Source: JBIOJM01 sp044450785
Lineage (GTDB): Bacteria > Planctomycetota > Planctomycetia > Isosphaerales > Isosphaeraceae
Assembly (NCBI GenBank): GCA_044450785.1
Contig: JBIOJM010000100.1
Coordinates: 1-28,248, forward strand
Length of the DNA stretch: 28,248 nt
Reading direction: 5' to 3'
Below are positions 1-8,836 of the stretch, piece after piece (within the stretch, counting starts at the first letter, position 1; the number at the start of each line of letters is the position of its first letter). A program made the position numbers and the translations under genes. The notes under the pieces are model-generated. The model saw nothing but the letters and a program-made list of their open reading frames with translations, did not search any database and was not told the DNA's origin.

Positions 1-1
1 C

Positions 2-283
2 CTGCCCACCGAGCCGAGGGCCCGCGAGCGTGAGCTGAACCGTCTGATCGCCGAGCTCAAGATGATTCGATTGCTGCAAACTCGCTTGAACGATGACACG
101 ATCGCCGTGGACGGCTCGCGACCCAAGACGCCGATCTTGACCCCGGCCTTGCGGCTCGAGATCGAATCACTGAAATCATCACAGGAGGAGATTCGCGATT
201 CCCTGGCCAAAATCGCCCGCCAGCTCGAGCCCGGCGAGGCCGCACCCGGGTTTACCCCGGATCCTGGCTTGATCGATCGATGA
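2..283 (+). CDS. 3' end of a coiled-coil protein of unknown function (5' truncated by window edge)
   Basis: The reading frame is open from base 2 and ends at 283, so the true start lies before the window; the internal ATG at 62 is probably not the start. The visible 93 residues are rich in charged residues and Leu, with stretches (about residues 8-28 and 52-76 of the visible part) that read as amphipathic helix or coiled coil, then a Pro/Gly-rich end. No catalytic motif is visible. It is followed 94 bases later by a small secreted protein on the same strand, so the two may be co-transcribed. I do not recognise the family; a long coiled-coil planctomycete protein is the simplest reading. Confidence 0.6.
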   Translation: MPTEPRARERELNRLIAELKMIRLLQTRLNDDTIAVDGSRPKTPILTPALRLEIESLKSSQEEIRDSLAKIARQLEPGEAAPGFTPDPGLIDR

Positions 284-377
284 AAACCGGCGATCGTATC
301 GAAATCGAAACCCGCAGCGTGAGAAAACGTCTGATTCCTTTGTGCGAAATGTTTCATTTGATTCAGGTGAGGATCTT

Positions 378-899
378 ATGATCAAAACCGTTCTCTTCCT
401 CGGTTCGACACTGCTCATGGCGTGCATCTTCTGCACCACCGTTCGAGCGCAGCCGTCGATCACCGGCGTCTCGACCAAGATGACCGGTGTCGCCGTCGAG
501 CTGTCGAAAACCCAGACCGGCGAGCCGGTCCAGACCCAGGAAAAAACCATCGTTCGCGAGCTCGACGAGTTGATCGCCGCCCTTGAAAAGGAATGCGCAG
601 CCTGTAAGGGCGGCGTCAAGAAGAACAATCCGACTCGTGGCCTGCCCGACTCGGTGATCCGGAGCGGCACCGGCGGCATCGGCTCACTCGTCGATCCCCG
701 AGAGAGCAACAAGGACTGGGCGAAGCTCTCCGGGCGCGAGCGCGACCGCATTCTGCAGTCGATGTCCGAAGGTTTTCCCCCCGAGTATCGCCTGGTGCTC
801 GAGCGGTACTATCGCCGCCTGGCCGAGGAGAAGACCGTTTCTTCCGGTGGTGATCGATCCAAACCGAAGGCAGCCGCGCAAGAATCCGACAAGCCGTGA
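378..899 (+). CDS. small secreted protein of unknown function
   Basis: The start at 378 is preferred over an upstream in-frame ATG at 342 because it gives a clear signal peptide (Lys3, hydrophobic residues 4-20, likely cut after Ala24 in VRAQ) and has an AGGTGAGGA-like Shine-Dalgarno just upstream. The mature part of the 173-residue protein has a CxxC pair (C73, C76), a flexible Gly/Ser region, then a conserved-looking helix at about 114-150 (W114, FPPEYR at 133-138, YYRRLAE at 144-150). That closing W...FP..Y...YYRRLAE pattern is, from memory, common at the ends of planctomycete secreted proteins of unknown role. No enzyme motif is seen. It may act with the coiled-coil protein upstream, but that is inference from proximity only. 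Confidence 0.75.
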   Translation: MIKTVLFLGSTLLMACIFCTTVRAQPSITGVSTKMTGVAVELSKTQTGEPVQTQEKTIVRELDELIAALEKECAACKGGVKKNNPTRGLPDSVIRSGTGGIGSLVDPRESNKDWAKLSGRERDRILQSMSEGFPPEYRLVLERYYRRLAEEKTVSSGGDRSKPKAAAQESDKP

Positions 900-931
900 A
901 TTGATCCTGCGCTCCGAGGAAGCGTTTGTTG

Positions 932-1085
932 GGCGCGGGTCTCCTGACCCCGCCCGAGTGCCTGACCGAAGGTCTCCCTCCTTCGGAGTGTGCTCTGAGA
1001 GCACGAATTCGTTTGAAGCCAGCGCCTACGTTTAGCGCGGGAGACCTGCGGTCGGACACTCCGGCGGGGTCGTGAGACCCGCGCC
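932..1085. repeat. long imperfect inverted repeat (dispersed intergenic element)
   Basis: Left arm 932-978 and right arm 1039-1085 are reverse complements at 41 of 47 positions. The 60-base centre holds a perfect small hairpin at 990-1004 (6-bp stem, 3-base loop). The element ends 22 bases before the next gene start. It has the look of a REP/MITE-type element that folds on itself. No ORF is convincing inside it. Confidence 0.75.
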
Positions 1086-1106
1086 GAACACCGGACGCCT
1101 TCATCA

Positions 1107-3857
1107 ATGGAAAACGTGATGACCCGTGCCCTGAAAGGGCCGAACATCGTGTTCAATCCCAGCGCCGCAGTGATCCTGTTGATCGGTCTCCTGGGTGGCA
1201 GCCGCGGAAGCGACTATTCTCGCTCGCTCGCCGCCAAGGACCTCGATCAAGCAACGCTGGACGCTGAAGGGTATGGCGAGAAGAAGTCGTTCAAGAGGGA
1301 AGTCGATGGTCTGCGCATGACCCTGGCGCCGGGAGAGCAGGAAACCGGCTGGAAGCCCCCCCAACAGGTCCGGATCGGCGGCGACTTCAGGATCACGGCG
1401 AACCTTGTGATCAAAAAGCTTCCCAAGCCCGCCCAGGAGGACGGCGCGGCCGTCGGTATGGCAATCGCGTTTCAAGACGTGAATCAGCCCGATGCCACGC
1501 TCCTGCGTTTGCGGGAGCCGAACGACTCGGTCGTTTACCGGTCGATCGACAAGGCGTCGAGCGGCCAGCCGCAACCGCAGAATATGAATCCGCGGATGCG
1601 GATGCGGATGCAGATGCAGATGCAGATGGCCCAACCGGGGGGAAAGCCTCCCAAGCCGCCTCGACCCACTTTCCCCGCGGCGGGCGACGTCGTTCGCATG
1701 CAGCTCGAGCGTGAGGGCAACAACGTCCGGTTCCAGGTCACGGACGCCGCGACCGGTCAGTCTCGGTATCTCGGTCAAGTTCCGCTCGGGCCCAACGACG
1801 TCGCCGCGGTGAAGCTGTTCGTCTCCAACCGCAATGGCGCCGAGGCCATTGATGTCCTCTGGCGCGACCTGACGATCCAGGCCGACCGCATCTCTGGCCT
1901 GGGCACCGTCGTTCGCACCGCGTTCGACGCGGTCGTCTATGCCGACCCCACCTCAATCGAAAACGGCGTCCTGATCCTGGGCGGCCCGCCCAGGACGCCG
2001 GCTGCCGCGAAACCTGGAGATGCGCCCTTCCATTCTGAAGGATTCGAGAGCGCACGCGAAGCAGCGGGCATGCCGAAGGCCGTTGCACCCCAGGACGCTC
2101 CCAAGAACAAAGCCGAGTCCGCCGCACAACCCAGAGCCGCGAAGGATGAAGCTCAGCCGGCAACGCCGGCCGCGAACGCCCCCTTGACCGTAACGACTGC
2201 AGCGAATCAGAATCCGGCACAAACAATCAGAGCGCGAGCGCGACCAGGCCAGGGAAACGCGGGGGCTGGACCTGGCCAGACCCAGGCCGCGGCACTTGCA
2301 CAACAGCCCAATCCACCAAAACCGAAAGTCAGAATCCCACTCGATGAAGTCGAGAGCATCCGCTTTGAACGCACGCCCGGGCTGGCCGCTCGCTTCATGG
2401 GTCAGCCGAATCTCGACTTCACCATGCCCGCGTCAAGCGCAGCCAAGAACGACGCGACTCAAAAGCCTGACGCCAAGAAAGCCGCGGCCGGCGACGACGC
2501 ACTCGCCCCGCCGCCGGGAACGACGATCTCGAGGATTCTCAAGGTCGATCCCAAAAAGAACGGTATTCGCGACCTGAACCTCGCCCTTTCCGGGCTGAGA
2601 GAGGCGAAGATCAGGCAAATCACCGTGAACTGTCAAACCGACAAGGGACCCTCGGGTTGGCGAATCGACACTTCGGACTCTCAGGATTCGCCCCTCGTCG
2701 TTCTCCGGACCGGCACGGAAGCGGTGGCCGACTTGTTCCTCGAGCCGCCACAGGGCGACTGCTTTCAAAAGAACTTCATGATCGCCGTCATGTACGAGGA
2801 CGGTCAGGCGGCGAATGCCACCGCCGTTGCCGGTGAACATACCGATCCCAAGCTGGCCGTCGATCCGAAGGCGCCGGCGGTCCCTCGCCTCGATGCCACG
2901 CTCTACTTGACGGGGGATGAGAAGCTCTTCGGCAAGCTCGAGACCATCGGCCAGGATACGTTGCGGCTCACGACGGTCTGGCAAGACCACCTCGACGTGC
3001 CGCTCTCCCGCATCGTCGGCGTTCACATCGGCTTGCTCGATCGCAAGGAATCTCGAGAGTCGTTCACGAATCGGCTGAAAGCGCGCGGCTCGGAGGACCT
3101 GCTCCTGGCCCAGACCAAGAACGGTGAAGTCATCGCGATTGCCGGCATCATCGAGGGAACCGATAACGACAAGCTGAAGTTCCGCTACCAGGGCCGAACC
3201 CGAACGCTGCCGCTCATGCAGGTTGAGGGACTGATCCTCGCCGAAAGACCGGAACCCAAGCAGCCGGACGAGCTTCTCCCCACCTTTTCGCTGCCGGGCG
3301 GAGTCGCTGTTTCCGGCCGGTGGAAAGACCTCGACACCAGCGTCTGGAAGATTGTGGCGCCCTGGGGACAGGAGCTGAATCTCCCGGCGGCGGAGATCCT
3401 GAGTGTGTCGTTCCGCGGAGGCAAGATGACGTACCTTGGTGACCTCAAACCCAGCAAGGTCGAGGAGACACCTTTCTTCGGCCATCGGCTCCCCTGGCGC
3501 CGCAACGTCAATCTGATGGGCGAACCGCTCGTGATGAACGGGCAGACGTACGCTCGCGGCGTGGCGGTCCATTCCCGGTGCATCTTGACGTACGATCTCG
3601 ACGGCCGATTCTCCACGTTCGAAGCCCTGGTCGGGTTCGACGAGGCGTCCAGAGGGAAAGGACGCGTCGTCTGCCGAGTCTTCGCCGACGGCAAGGAGCT
3701 CTATTCCAATCCCGACCTCCGGGCCGACCAGCCGCCGGTCAAGCTGGCGCTGGCGGTCGCGGGGGCCGGCCAACTGCGGCTCCTGGTCGACTACGGGCGC
3801 GGTCAGGACACGGGCGACCGCGTCATCTGGGCCAATGCTCGGCTCCATCGACCGTGA
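1107..3857 (+). CDS. large secreted NPCBM-domain protein
   Basis: The 916-residue product starts with a basic segment and a hydrophobic stretch (about residues 18-31) that reads as a signal peptide; an alternative start is the ATG at 1119. Residues about 30-255 look like a beta-rich domain with a Met/Arg/Gln repeat at about 163-174, followed by an Ala/Pro/Gln-rich linker (about 295-410). Around 595-645 there is a small beta-barrel-like segment (LTGDEKLFGKLETIG) of a type frequent in planctomycete secreted proteins. The last ~140 residues match the NPCBM pattern: start in YLGDLKPSKVEE, then ARGVAVHS, a YDL...F.A.VGFD core, and V.F.DGKELY. NPCBM is a carbohydrate-binding type module. It probably acts outside the cytoplasm, binding polysaccharide. 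The next gene follows immediately and is probably co-transcribed. Confidence 0.85.
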   Translation: MENVMTRALKGPNIVFNPSAAVILLIGLLGGSRGSDYSRSLAAKDLDQATLDAEGYGEKKSFKREVDGLRMTLAPGEQETGWKPPQQVRIGGDFRITANLVIKKLPKPAQEDGAAVGMAIAFQDVNQPDATLLRLREPNDSVVYRSIDKASSGQPQPQNMNPRMRMRMQMQMQMAQPGGKPPKPPRPTFPAAGDVVRMQLEREGNNVRFQVTDAATGQSRYLGQVPLGPNDVAAVKLFVSNRNGAEAIDVLWRDLTIQADRISGLGTVVRTAFDAVVYADPTSIENGVLILGGPPRTPAAAKPGDAPFHSEGFESAREAAGMPKAVAPQDAPKNKAESAAQPRAAKDEAQPATPAANAPLTVTTAANQNPAQTIRARARPGQGNAGAGPGQTQAAALAQQPNPPKPKVRIPLDEVESIRFERTPGLAARFMGQPNLDFTMPASSAAKNDATQKPDAKKAAAGDDALAPPPGTTISRILKVDPKKNGIRDLNLALSGLREAKIRQITVNCQTDKGPSGWRIDTSDSQDSPLVVLRTGTEAVADLFLEPPQGDCFQKNFMIAVMYEDGQAANATAVAGEHTDPKLAVDPKAPAVPRLDATLYLTGDEKLFGKLETIGQDTLRLTTVWQDHLDVPLSRIVGVHIGLLDRKESRESFTNRLKARGSEDLLLAQTKNGEVIAIAGIIEGTDNDKLKFRYQGRTRTLPLMQVEGLILAERPEPKQPDELLPTFSLPGGVAVSGRWKDLDTSVWKIVAPWGQELNLPAAEILSVSFRGGKMTYLGDLKPSKVEETPFFGHRLPWRRNVNLMGEPLVMNGQTYARGVAVHSRCILTYDLDGRFSTFEALVGFDEASRGKGRVVCRVFADGKELYSNPDLRADQPPVKLALAVAGAGQLRLLVDYGRGQDTGDRVIWANARLHRP
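1595..1627. repeat. hexanucleotide tandem repeat inside the NPCBM gene
   Basis: Five consecutive units of GATGCG or GATGCA plus a partial sixth encode alternating Met-Arg and Met-Gln residues. The unit length is a multiple of three, so copy-number change would keep the reading frame. Confidence 0.85.
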
Positions 3858-3892
3858 GGATGCCGAGCTTGAATCGAGGGCCGAACAGGCAC

Positions 3893-5521
3893 ATGCGTAC
3901 CTTCCTCGTTCGATCGTTCTGGATGATGTCGGCCTGCTTCTTGCTGAGTGGATCCGCCGTCACGTGGGGATTGGACGATAAATCGCAGTCGCCGGCCGAG
4001 GTTTACGAATGGTCCGTCTGGGTCGCCAATCCAGCCCAGTCGTCGATCAACGCGTCGCGCTATTACCGGAACGCGATGCCCGGCATCGTCGGCACGAGCC
4101 GGCCGAAGTTTGAAGAAAAGGAACTGGCAGGCAAGTTCGCGGTCGCACCCATCTCCATCGTCCAGTTCTTCGGCGAATCTCACAAAGATCTCGACGTCGA
4201 CCTCAAGGCCAAGAAGGGCACCTTTCTCGCGCACTGGCCGCCCGCCACGGAGCGTGGCGGCCGGCTCCAGTGGTTCGGCTCCGATCTGACCGCGAACCCG
4301 CCCGCCAACATCCCACAGAGCTATTTTCCCGAAGCACACTGGTTTCAGAAGCTGCGCGAGAACGCGTCCGCCCTCTTCCTCAAGCGCGAGTCGCATTTCG
4401 ATCGGTTCATCGCCTACGACACGGAGCTGTCGATCCCGATCCCGCTCAAGATCAGGGGCGGTCCCGATCTTTACTCGTTGCAGAACCTGACCGATCGCCG
4501 GCTCCTGGACGTGGCGATCATCGCCCCGACGGACGGTGGTTTCCGTGTCGGCTGGCTCGACGAATTGCCCACGGCCGCTCCTGAAAAAAAAGAGGAACCG
4601 ACACCGAAGAAGACGGCCGAGCAGAAGGCGGAGGCCGTCTTTCGCGAGCCGGCGAAGAAAATCGGCGAAGACGAGCTCACCCCCTTGCCCGCTGAAGGTG
4701 ACCCGAACGTCCGCGCTCGCCTCGACCAGATCCTCAACCGGCCGGTCGTCGTCAACGTCAAGCAAACGCCTCGCCGTGAAGTGCTCGACCTGATCGCGGG
4801 CCAGGCCCGCCTGGGGTATGACCTCGACGAACGTGCGCTCGCCAAGGCCGACATCAAGCTGAGTCAGCCGATGGACATGCAGGCGTCCGGCGTGGCGGCG
4901 CGCGATGCGCTGGCTGACCTGCTGGGGAACCTCGGCCTGAGCTACCGCGTCACGGAGGGAGGCAAGCTCTTCATCACCACGGCCGCCCGGCTTGCCGAAG
5001 AAGCCGTGAAGAAGGGCAGCGTGGTCGAAGGGCCCGTCGTGAAAGTCGTCATGTCTCAACCTCTCAAAGCAACGAATCCGTCTTACCGCGAGCTCACCCG
5101 ATTATCGCTGGCCCGGCGGCTGGCGGGACAAGGTCTCCGCGAGGACGTCGTGCAGCTCGTCCTCACCCAGTACAGCCAGGTCCTGTTCGAGCCGGGGGAA
5201 CTGGTCGTCCTGACCCACCTCTCGCGCACGGCGATCGACGAAACGGTTCTGCTGGATGTTTTTCCGCAGCCCAAGAAACTGGTCCGGACCGCGCTCCTGG
5301 TCATTCACGGGGTGGATCCTCGCCTGCAAGACCGGGCCCGAGCTCTCGTGAAGCAGCTCGGCGACCAATCGTACAAAGTGCGCGAATCGGCAGAGGCCAG
5401 GCTGGCTGCAATGGGGGCCGTCGCCCTGCCGGTCCTGGAAGATGCCTTGATCAACAAGGACATCGAGATCGTCTTCCGCGCGGAACGCTTGCTTCTGCGC
5501 CTCAACCGGCCGGTCCCCTGA
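3893..5521 (+). CDS. secreted protein with STN-like domain and C-terminal HEAT-like segment
   Basis: The start at 3893 gives a 542-residue protein with a good signal peptide (MRTFLVRSFW then a hydrophobic run to about residue 25). An in-frame ATG at 3860, two bases after the upstream stop, is possible. A Lys/Glu/Pro-rich linker lies at about 225-255. Residues about 285-370 resemble the secretin/TonB short N-terminal (STN-like) fold: VVVNVKQTPRREVLDLIA, then the LSQPMDMQASGVAARDALADLL pattern split over about 60 residues, then SYRVTEGGKLFIT. The last ~60 residues (KVRESAEARLAAMG...VFRAERLLLRL) look like a HEAT-type repeat. The upstream NPCBM gene ends 35 bases earlier, so the pair is likely an operon. 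The precise role is unknown; a periplasmic scaffold or binding role is inference. Its stop lies inside the convergent GH2 gene. Confidence 0.8.
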   Translation: MRTFLVRSFWMMSACFLLSGSAVTWGLDDKSQSPAEVYEWSVWVANPAQSSINASRYYRNAMPGIVGTSRPKFEEKELAGKFAVAPISIVQFFGESHKDLDVDLKAKKGTFLAHWPPATERGGRLQWFGSDLTANPPANIPQSYFPEAHWFQKLRENASALFLKRESHFDRFIAYDTELSIPIPLKIRGGPDLYSLQNLTDRRLLDVAIIAPTDGGFRVGWLDELPTAAPEKKEEPTPKKTAEQKAEAVFREPAKKIGEDELTPLPAEGDPNVRARLDQILNRPVVVNVKQTPRREVLDLIAGQARLGYDLDERALAKADIKLSQPMDMQASGVAARDALADLLGNLGLSYRVTEGGKLFITTAARLAEEAVKKGSVVEGPVVKVVMSQPLKATNPSYRELTRLSLARRLAGQGLREDVVQLVLTQYSQVLFEPGELVVLTHLSRTAIDETVLLDVFPQPKKLVRTALLVIHGVDPRLQDRARALVKQLGDQSYKVRESAEARLAAMGAVALPVLEDALINKDIEIVFRAERLLLRLNRPVP

Positions 5522-8480
5522 CCGATAAGGACACATCCATTGACGGCACGCCCATGCGCACGCCGGCGCGGGTGAAGAGTCGCCGCCAGAACGCGGCGTT
5601 GGCTTTCGACGCGGGAACCACGACGAGCGAGGAGATGACGAGGTTACCGTTCCCGTCCGCGATCTCCACGAGGGCCGCGCCGTTCGGCTTGGCGACCTTT
5701 TCATAGAGGACAACGGCGGCACACTTGGCATTCTCGGGGACGCCATTGAACTGCGCCCAGTCGGTGCCGCTCGCCGCGAGCAACACGCGTCCCCTGGTGA
5801 TCAATGGTCCGTCGAGAGAGCACTTCATGATCTCTCTTTCGGTTGCATCCTCGGCAAAATAGAGGTCCGCGAGGCCGAGGCCGGCGGTCCAGGCGTGCTT
5901 GCGACGCGGCACGAGTGCCGTGGCGTGACGCGGCGTCAGCGCGACTGACGCGGGAAAAAGGCGACCAAGGACCGGATTCACTGGGCCCGCCTTGCGGAAC
6001 ATCACCAGCACGGTGCCGCGATTGGCCTGCGTGATCTCGGCGGCGTGTCGCGTGCCGGCAAGCATCGGATCGGTCAGCGTCTCGGCGTCCACGACAAGCA
6101 GCCTGGGAGACTCCACTCGGGCGGCGGCGGCGAGCGGAAGGCCGAGGGCGACGAGACGACGGTGAAGCTCGCCCTCGCGTGCGCCGGCGAAGGCGACACG
6201 GTCGACGGCGGGCGGTGCCGCCAGCTCCCCGGGCTTCGGTTTCTCCGGCTTGTGGTCCCACGGGCAGGGTTGCGGTCCTTCGGGAGCTTGCGCGGCCTTC
6301 TGCGCCTCGAACATCGGCAGCGGCTTGTAGAGCGGCAGGTCGGGGTCCCAGCCCGGATTCAGAGTGCAGACATAGGGCGGAAGGCGCTCGGGCTGGACGC
6401 CGGGCTTGCCCTCCTCGAACGGCTTGAACCAGACGCCGACGCCGGCGCCGGGCAGGTGCGTGAAGTCCCGGTAGCCGAAGTTGAGGTGCTCGAGACCGAA
6501 CCACGCCGTTTCGGCCGCCGAGAAGAAGGCCAGCCTGGTCCGAGCGAGGTTCGCGATATTGTCATACACGTCAATCGCCAGGGCCTCGTTGCGGCCGAGG
6601 TAGCTCTCGTAGGCACGCTCGCCGTTGAACACCGCGAGCTGCGCGGGCCGCGCGTAATAGCTCCCTCCGGATTCGCCGACCATCAGCGGCTTATCCCGGC
6701 CGCCCGGCACGGCGTCGCGGCCCGGCAGCCCGAGGCCGAAGTGCTTGCTCCAGACCGGCAGTGTGCCCCGCAGATCTTCGTCGCCGTCGCATGAAGACCA
6801 GTCGCGGGTCGGGTCCAGCCGGCGCCCGCGCTTCCCCAGCTCCGCGAGCCGGCCATACCACACGTTCGTCTGCTCCGGCGTGATCGCCTTGTCGTAGAGG
6901 AAAATGGCAAAGAGCTCGTTGCCCCAACTCCAGCCGAAGACGCTCGGGTGGTTGCGGTCGCGCACGACCAACCCGTCGAAATGCCCGGCGTAGCGAACCC
7001 AGGCGGCGGGCGTCGCGAAGTCAAGCTGCAGCGAGCTGCCGAACATGGCCGTCTCGTCGAGCACCAGAAGCCCCATCTCGTCCGCGAGATCGAGGTAGTG
7101 GCGCGGGTGGGGCTGGGCGTGCGGACGGACGGCATTGCCGTGCATATCCTTGACCATGCGATACCACGCCCAGACGTAACGGCGGGAGTTGATGAACGGG
7201 CCGAAGGGGTGGAGCAGGTCGCCGAACATCCGGACCTTCCGGCCGTTCAAGAGCAGATCCGGCCCTTCGATCCGAAACTGCCTCCAGCCGAATCGTGTGT
7301 AACTGCGATCGAGGGTCCGGTCATCATCCCGGATCGAAAGAACGAGTCCGTAGAGGTTCGGCGAGTCCGGCGACCAAAGGCGGAGTCGGCCTTCCACCTT
7401 CGCGCTCAGGGTGATGATGCGGGCTTCGCCCGCTTTCAGCGTGACGCGCCGAGCGGGCAGGCTCATCACGGGCGGGTCGAGGCGCCACTTCGGCTCGGGC
7501 GCGTCGAGGATGCTGACGCCAGCGAGGTTCACCCAGGGCTGCACGCTGCCGCCCAAGTCCAGGGACTGTTCGCGACCCGAGTCGTTCCGCAACGGCACTT
7601 CCACTTCGAGCGTATCGCGGTCCACCCACGGCTTCACGAAGGCGTCGCCCGCGCGCACCGCCGACAGGCCGAGGAGGAACACGTCTTGCCAGATGCCAGT
7701 CAGTTGATCGGCCGTCGAGCCAGGCGCATACGGCGTGCGCATCAACTTGTACGTCGTGCTCCGCTGGTCGAAGAGCCTCATGGCCCGGACGCCCACCAAC
7801 AGGTCGTTCTCGCCGCCGCGCCGCACGAGGTCGGTGATATCCAGCTCGAACGGCAAGAACCGGTCGAAATGTTCCCCCGCCTTCCGGCCGTTGACGAACA
7901 CCTGCGCGTGGCCTCCAACGGCCTCGAAGTGGAGCACGAGGCGGCGATCCCCCCACGATGCCGGCACGCGGAAGGAGCGCCGCAGCCAGCCCATCTCCAC
8001 GCCGTCCCAGCGCGGCGGGTAACTCGGGTAATAGACCGAGCTCGGCCAGTACGGGTGCGGCGTGCCGGCCCCGACATCGCGGCCCGCGCCCCAGGTGTTG
8101 ACGTTCCAGGGCGATGGGACCTTGATGCGTACGGTTTCCCACCGAGCAGCTTCCGGCATCGGCAGTTCCGGGGCGATCCCGCGATCGCGAGCCCAGCCCT
8201 CCGGTACCGGCATCGGCTGGAACTGCCAGAGGCCGTTCAAGCAGACGTCCTGCCGGTATGGCTTCTCAACCGGCTTGACCCACCCCTCACTGGGCGCGAA
8301 GTCGCGCGCGAACTCCACCGGGGCGGCCGCCGTCCATCCGCCCGCGAGCGCGAGCGCACCGAAGAACACTGCGAGCGTTGTCGTCGGGTACGTGCAACCG
8401 AAAATGCGGCGGGCGTGGTGGAAGAGGTCTTGCCCGTCGACAATGGCAATCGTACGTTTGACGACCGGTCCTGCTGGCAT
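5502..8480 (-). CDS. secreted glycoside hydrolase family 2 protein (beta-galactosidase/beta-glucuronidase-like)
   Basis: The 992-residue product has a long N-terminus with a hydrophobic segment at about 34-52, likely a late signal peptide or anchor. About 75-245 is the sugar-binding jelly roll (CLNGLWQF, then WLRRSFRVP, HFEAVGGHAQVFVNG). An Ig-like region follows, then a TIM barrel. The motif RNHPSVFGWSWGNE places the acid/base Glu at 522, and VGESGG places the probable nucleophile Glu at 603; the 81-residue spacing fits GH2. A further ~300 residues form C-terminal domains. It likely hydrolyses a beta-linked glycan outside the cytoplasm; the exact sugar cannot be told from sequence. The gene stands alone, with a weak Shine-Dalgarno, and its last 20 bases overlap the end of the convergent upstream operon. 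Confidence 0.88.
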   Translation of the reverse strand: MPAGPVVKRTIAIVDGQDLFHHARRIFGCTYPTTTLAVFFGALALAGGWTAAAPVEFARDFAPSEGWVKPVEKPYRQDVCLNGLWQFQPMPVPEGWARDRGIAPELPMPEAARWETVRIKVPSPWNVNTWGAGRDVGAGTPHPYWPSSVYYPSYPPRWDGVEMGWLRRSFRVPASWGDRRLVLHFEAVGGHAQVFVNGRKAGEHFDRFLPFELDITDLVRRGGENDLLVGVRAMRLFDQRSTTYKLMRTPYAPGSTADQLTGIWQDVFLLGLSAVRAGDAFVKPWVDRDTLEVEVPLRNDSGREQSLDLGGSVQPWVNLAGVSILDAPEPKWRLDPPVMSLPARRVTLKAGEARIITLSAKVEGRLRLWSPDSPNLYGLVLSIRDDDRTLDRSYTRFGWRQFRIEGPDLLLNGRKVRMFGDLLHPFGPFINSRRYVWAWYRMVKDMHGNAVRPHAQPHPRHYLDLADEMGLLVLDETAMFGSSLQLDFATPAAWVRYAGHFDGLVVRDRNHPSVFGWSWGNELFAIFLYDKAITPEQTNVWYGRLAELGKRGRRLDPTRDWSSCDGDEDLRGTLPVWSKHFGLGLPGRDAVPGGRDKPLMVGESGGSYYARPAQLAVFNGERAYESYLGRNEALAIDVYDNIANLARTRLAFFSAAETAWFGLEHLNFGYRDFTHLPGAGVGVWFKPFEEGKPGVQPERLPPYVCTLNPGWDPDLPLYKPLPMFEAQKAAQAPEGPQPCPWDHKPEKPKPGELAAPPAVDRVAFAGAREGELHRRLVALGLPLAAAARVESPRLLVVDAETLTDPMLAGTRHAAEITQANRGTVLVMFRKAGPVNPVLGRLFPASVALTPRHATALVPRRKHAWTAGLGLADLYFAEDATEREIMKCSLDGPLITRGRVLLAASGTDWAQFNGVPENAKCAAVVLYEKVAKPNGAALVEIADGNGNLVISSLVVVPASKANAAFWRRLFTRAGVRMGVPSMDVSLSVRGPAG

Positions 8481-8689
8481 GAAGGGTCCAAAAAGATAAC
8501 CCGACTGAGGCCTTGCAGCGGGTCAGCCGGGCAAGCGATCTTTCGATGATGGTAGGGTTTCCGGTAGAAAACAAGTGAGAAGTGGTGGTTCGAGAAGGTC
8601 GCCCGTTTCGGTGTCGCGGGGCGGCTGGCCATCGCGCGACTGGCCGTGCGCGCATCTTCGGGCGGGAGTGGTTGCCGCGGAAGCAATGA

Positions 8690-8791
8690 GTAGGGTGGGT
8701 CGAACCGCGACACGTCGCGGTGAGGCCCACCGCGAGAACCGTGGCGATCGGTGGGCCTCACGATGCGGAGCATCGTTTCGACCCACCCTAC
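8690..8791. repeat. cloverleaf-like palindromic repeat element
   Basis: The outer arms 8690-8703 and 8778-8791 pair perfectly (GTAGGGTGGGTCGA and its complement). Inside are a small hairpin at 8706-8719 (5-bp stem), a 13-bp perfect stem formed by 8720-8732 and 8749-8761, and another small hairpin at about 8762-8774. The whole can fold as a four-arm structure. It lies in the 356-base gap between the starts of the GH2 gene and the end of the HTTM operon, and may terminate the latter. Repeats with the GTAGGGTGGGTC end are, from memory, widely dispersed in planctomycetes. Confidence 0.8.
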
Positions 8792-8836
8792 GACCTGTTG
8801 CGGATCAGCCGCTTTGGGCGTCTTCGAATCAAGGCC

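Noticed and set aside
2433..3848. A 471-codon minus-strand frame opposite the NPCBM gene
   Set aside because: It mirrors the coding frame of the NPCBM protein and its product shows no family features.
6948..8549. A 533-codon open frame on the plus strand opposite the GH2 gene
   Set aside because: It is an antisense shadow of a strong GH2 coding frame; the product is Arg/Glu/His-rich with no domain or start signal.
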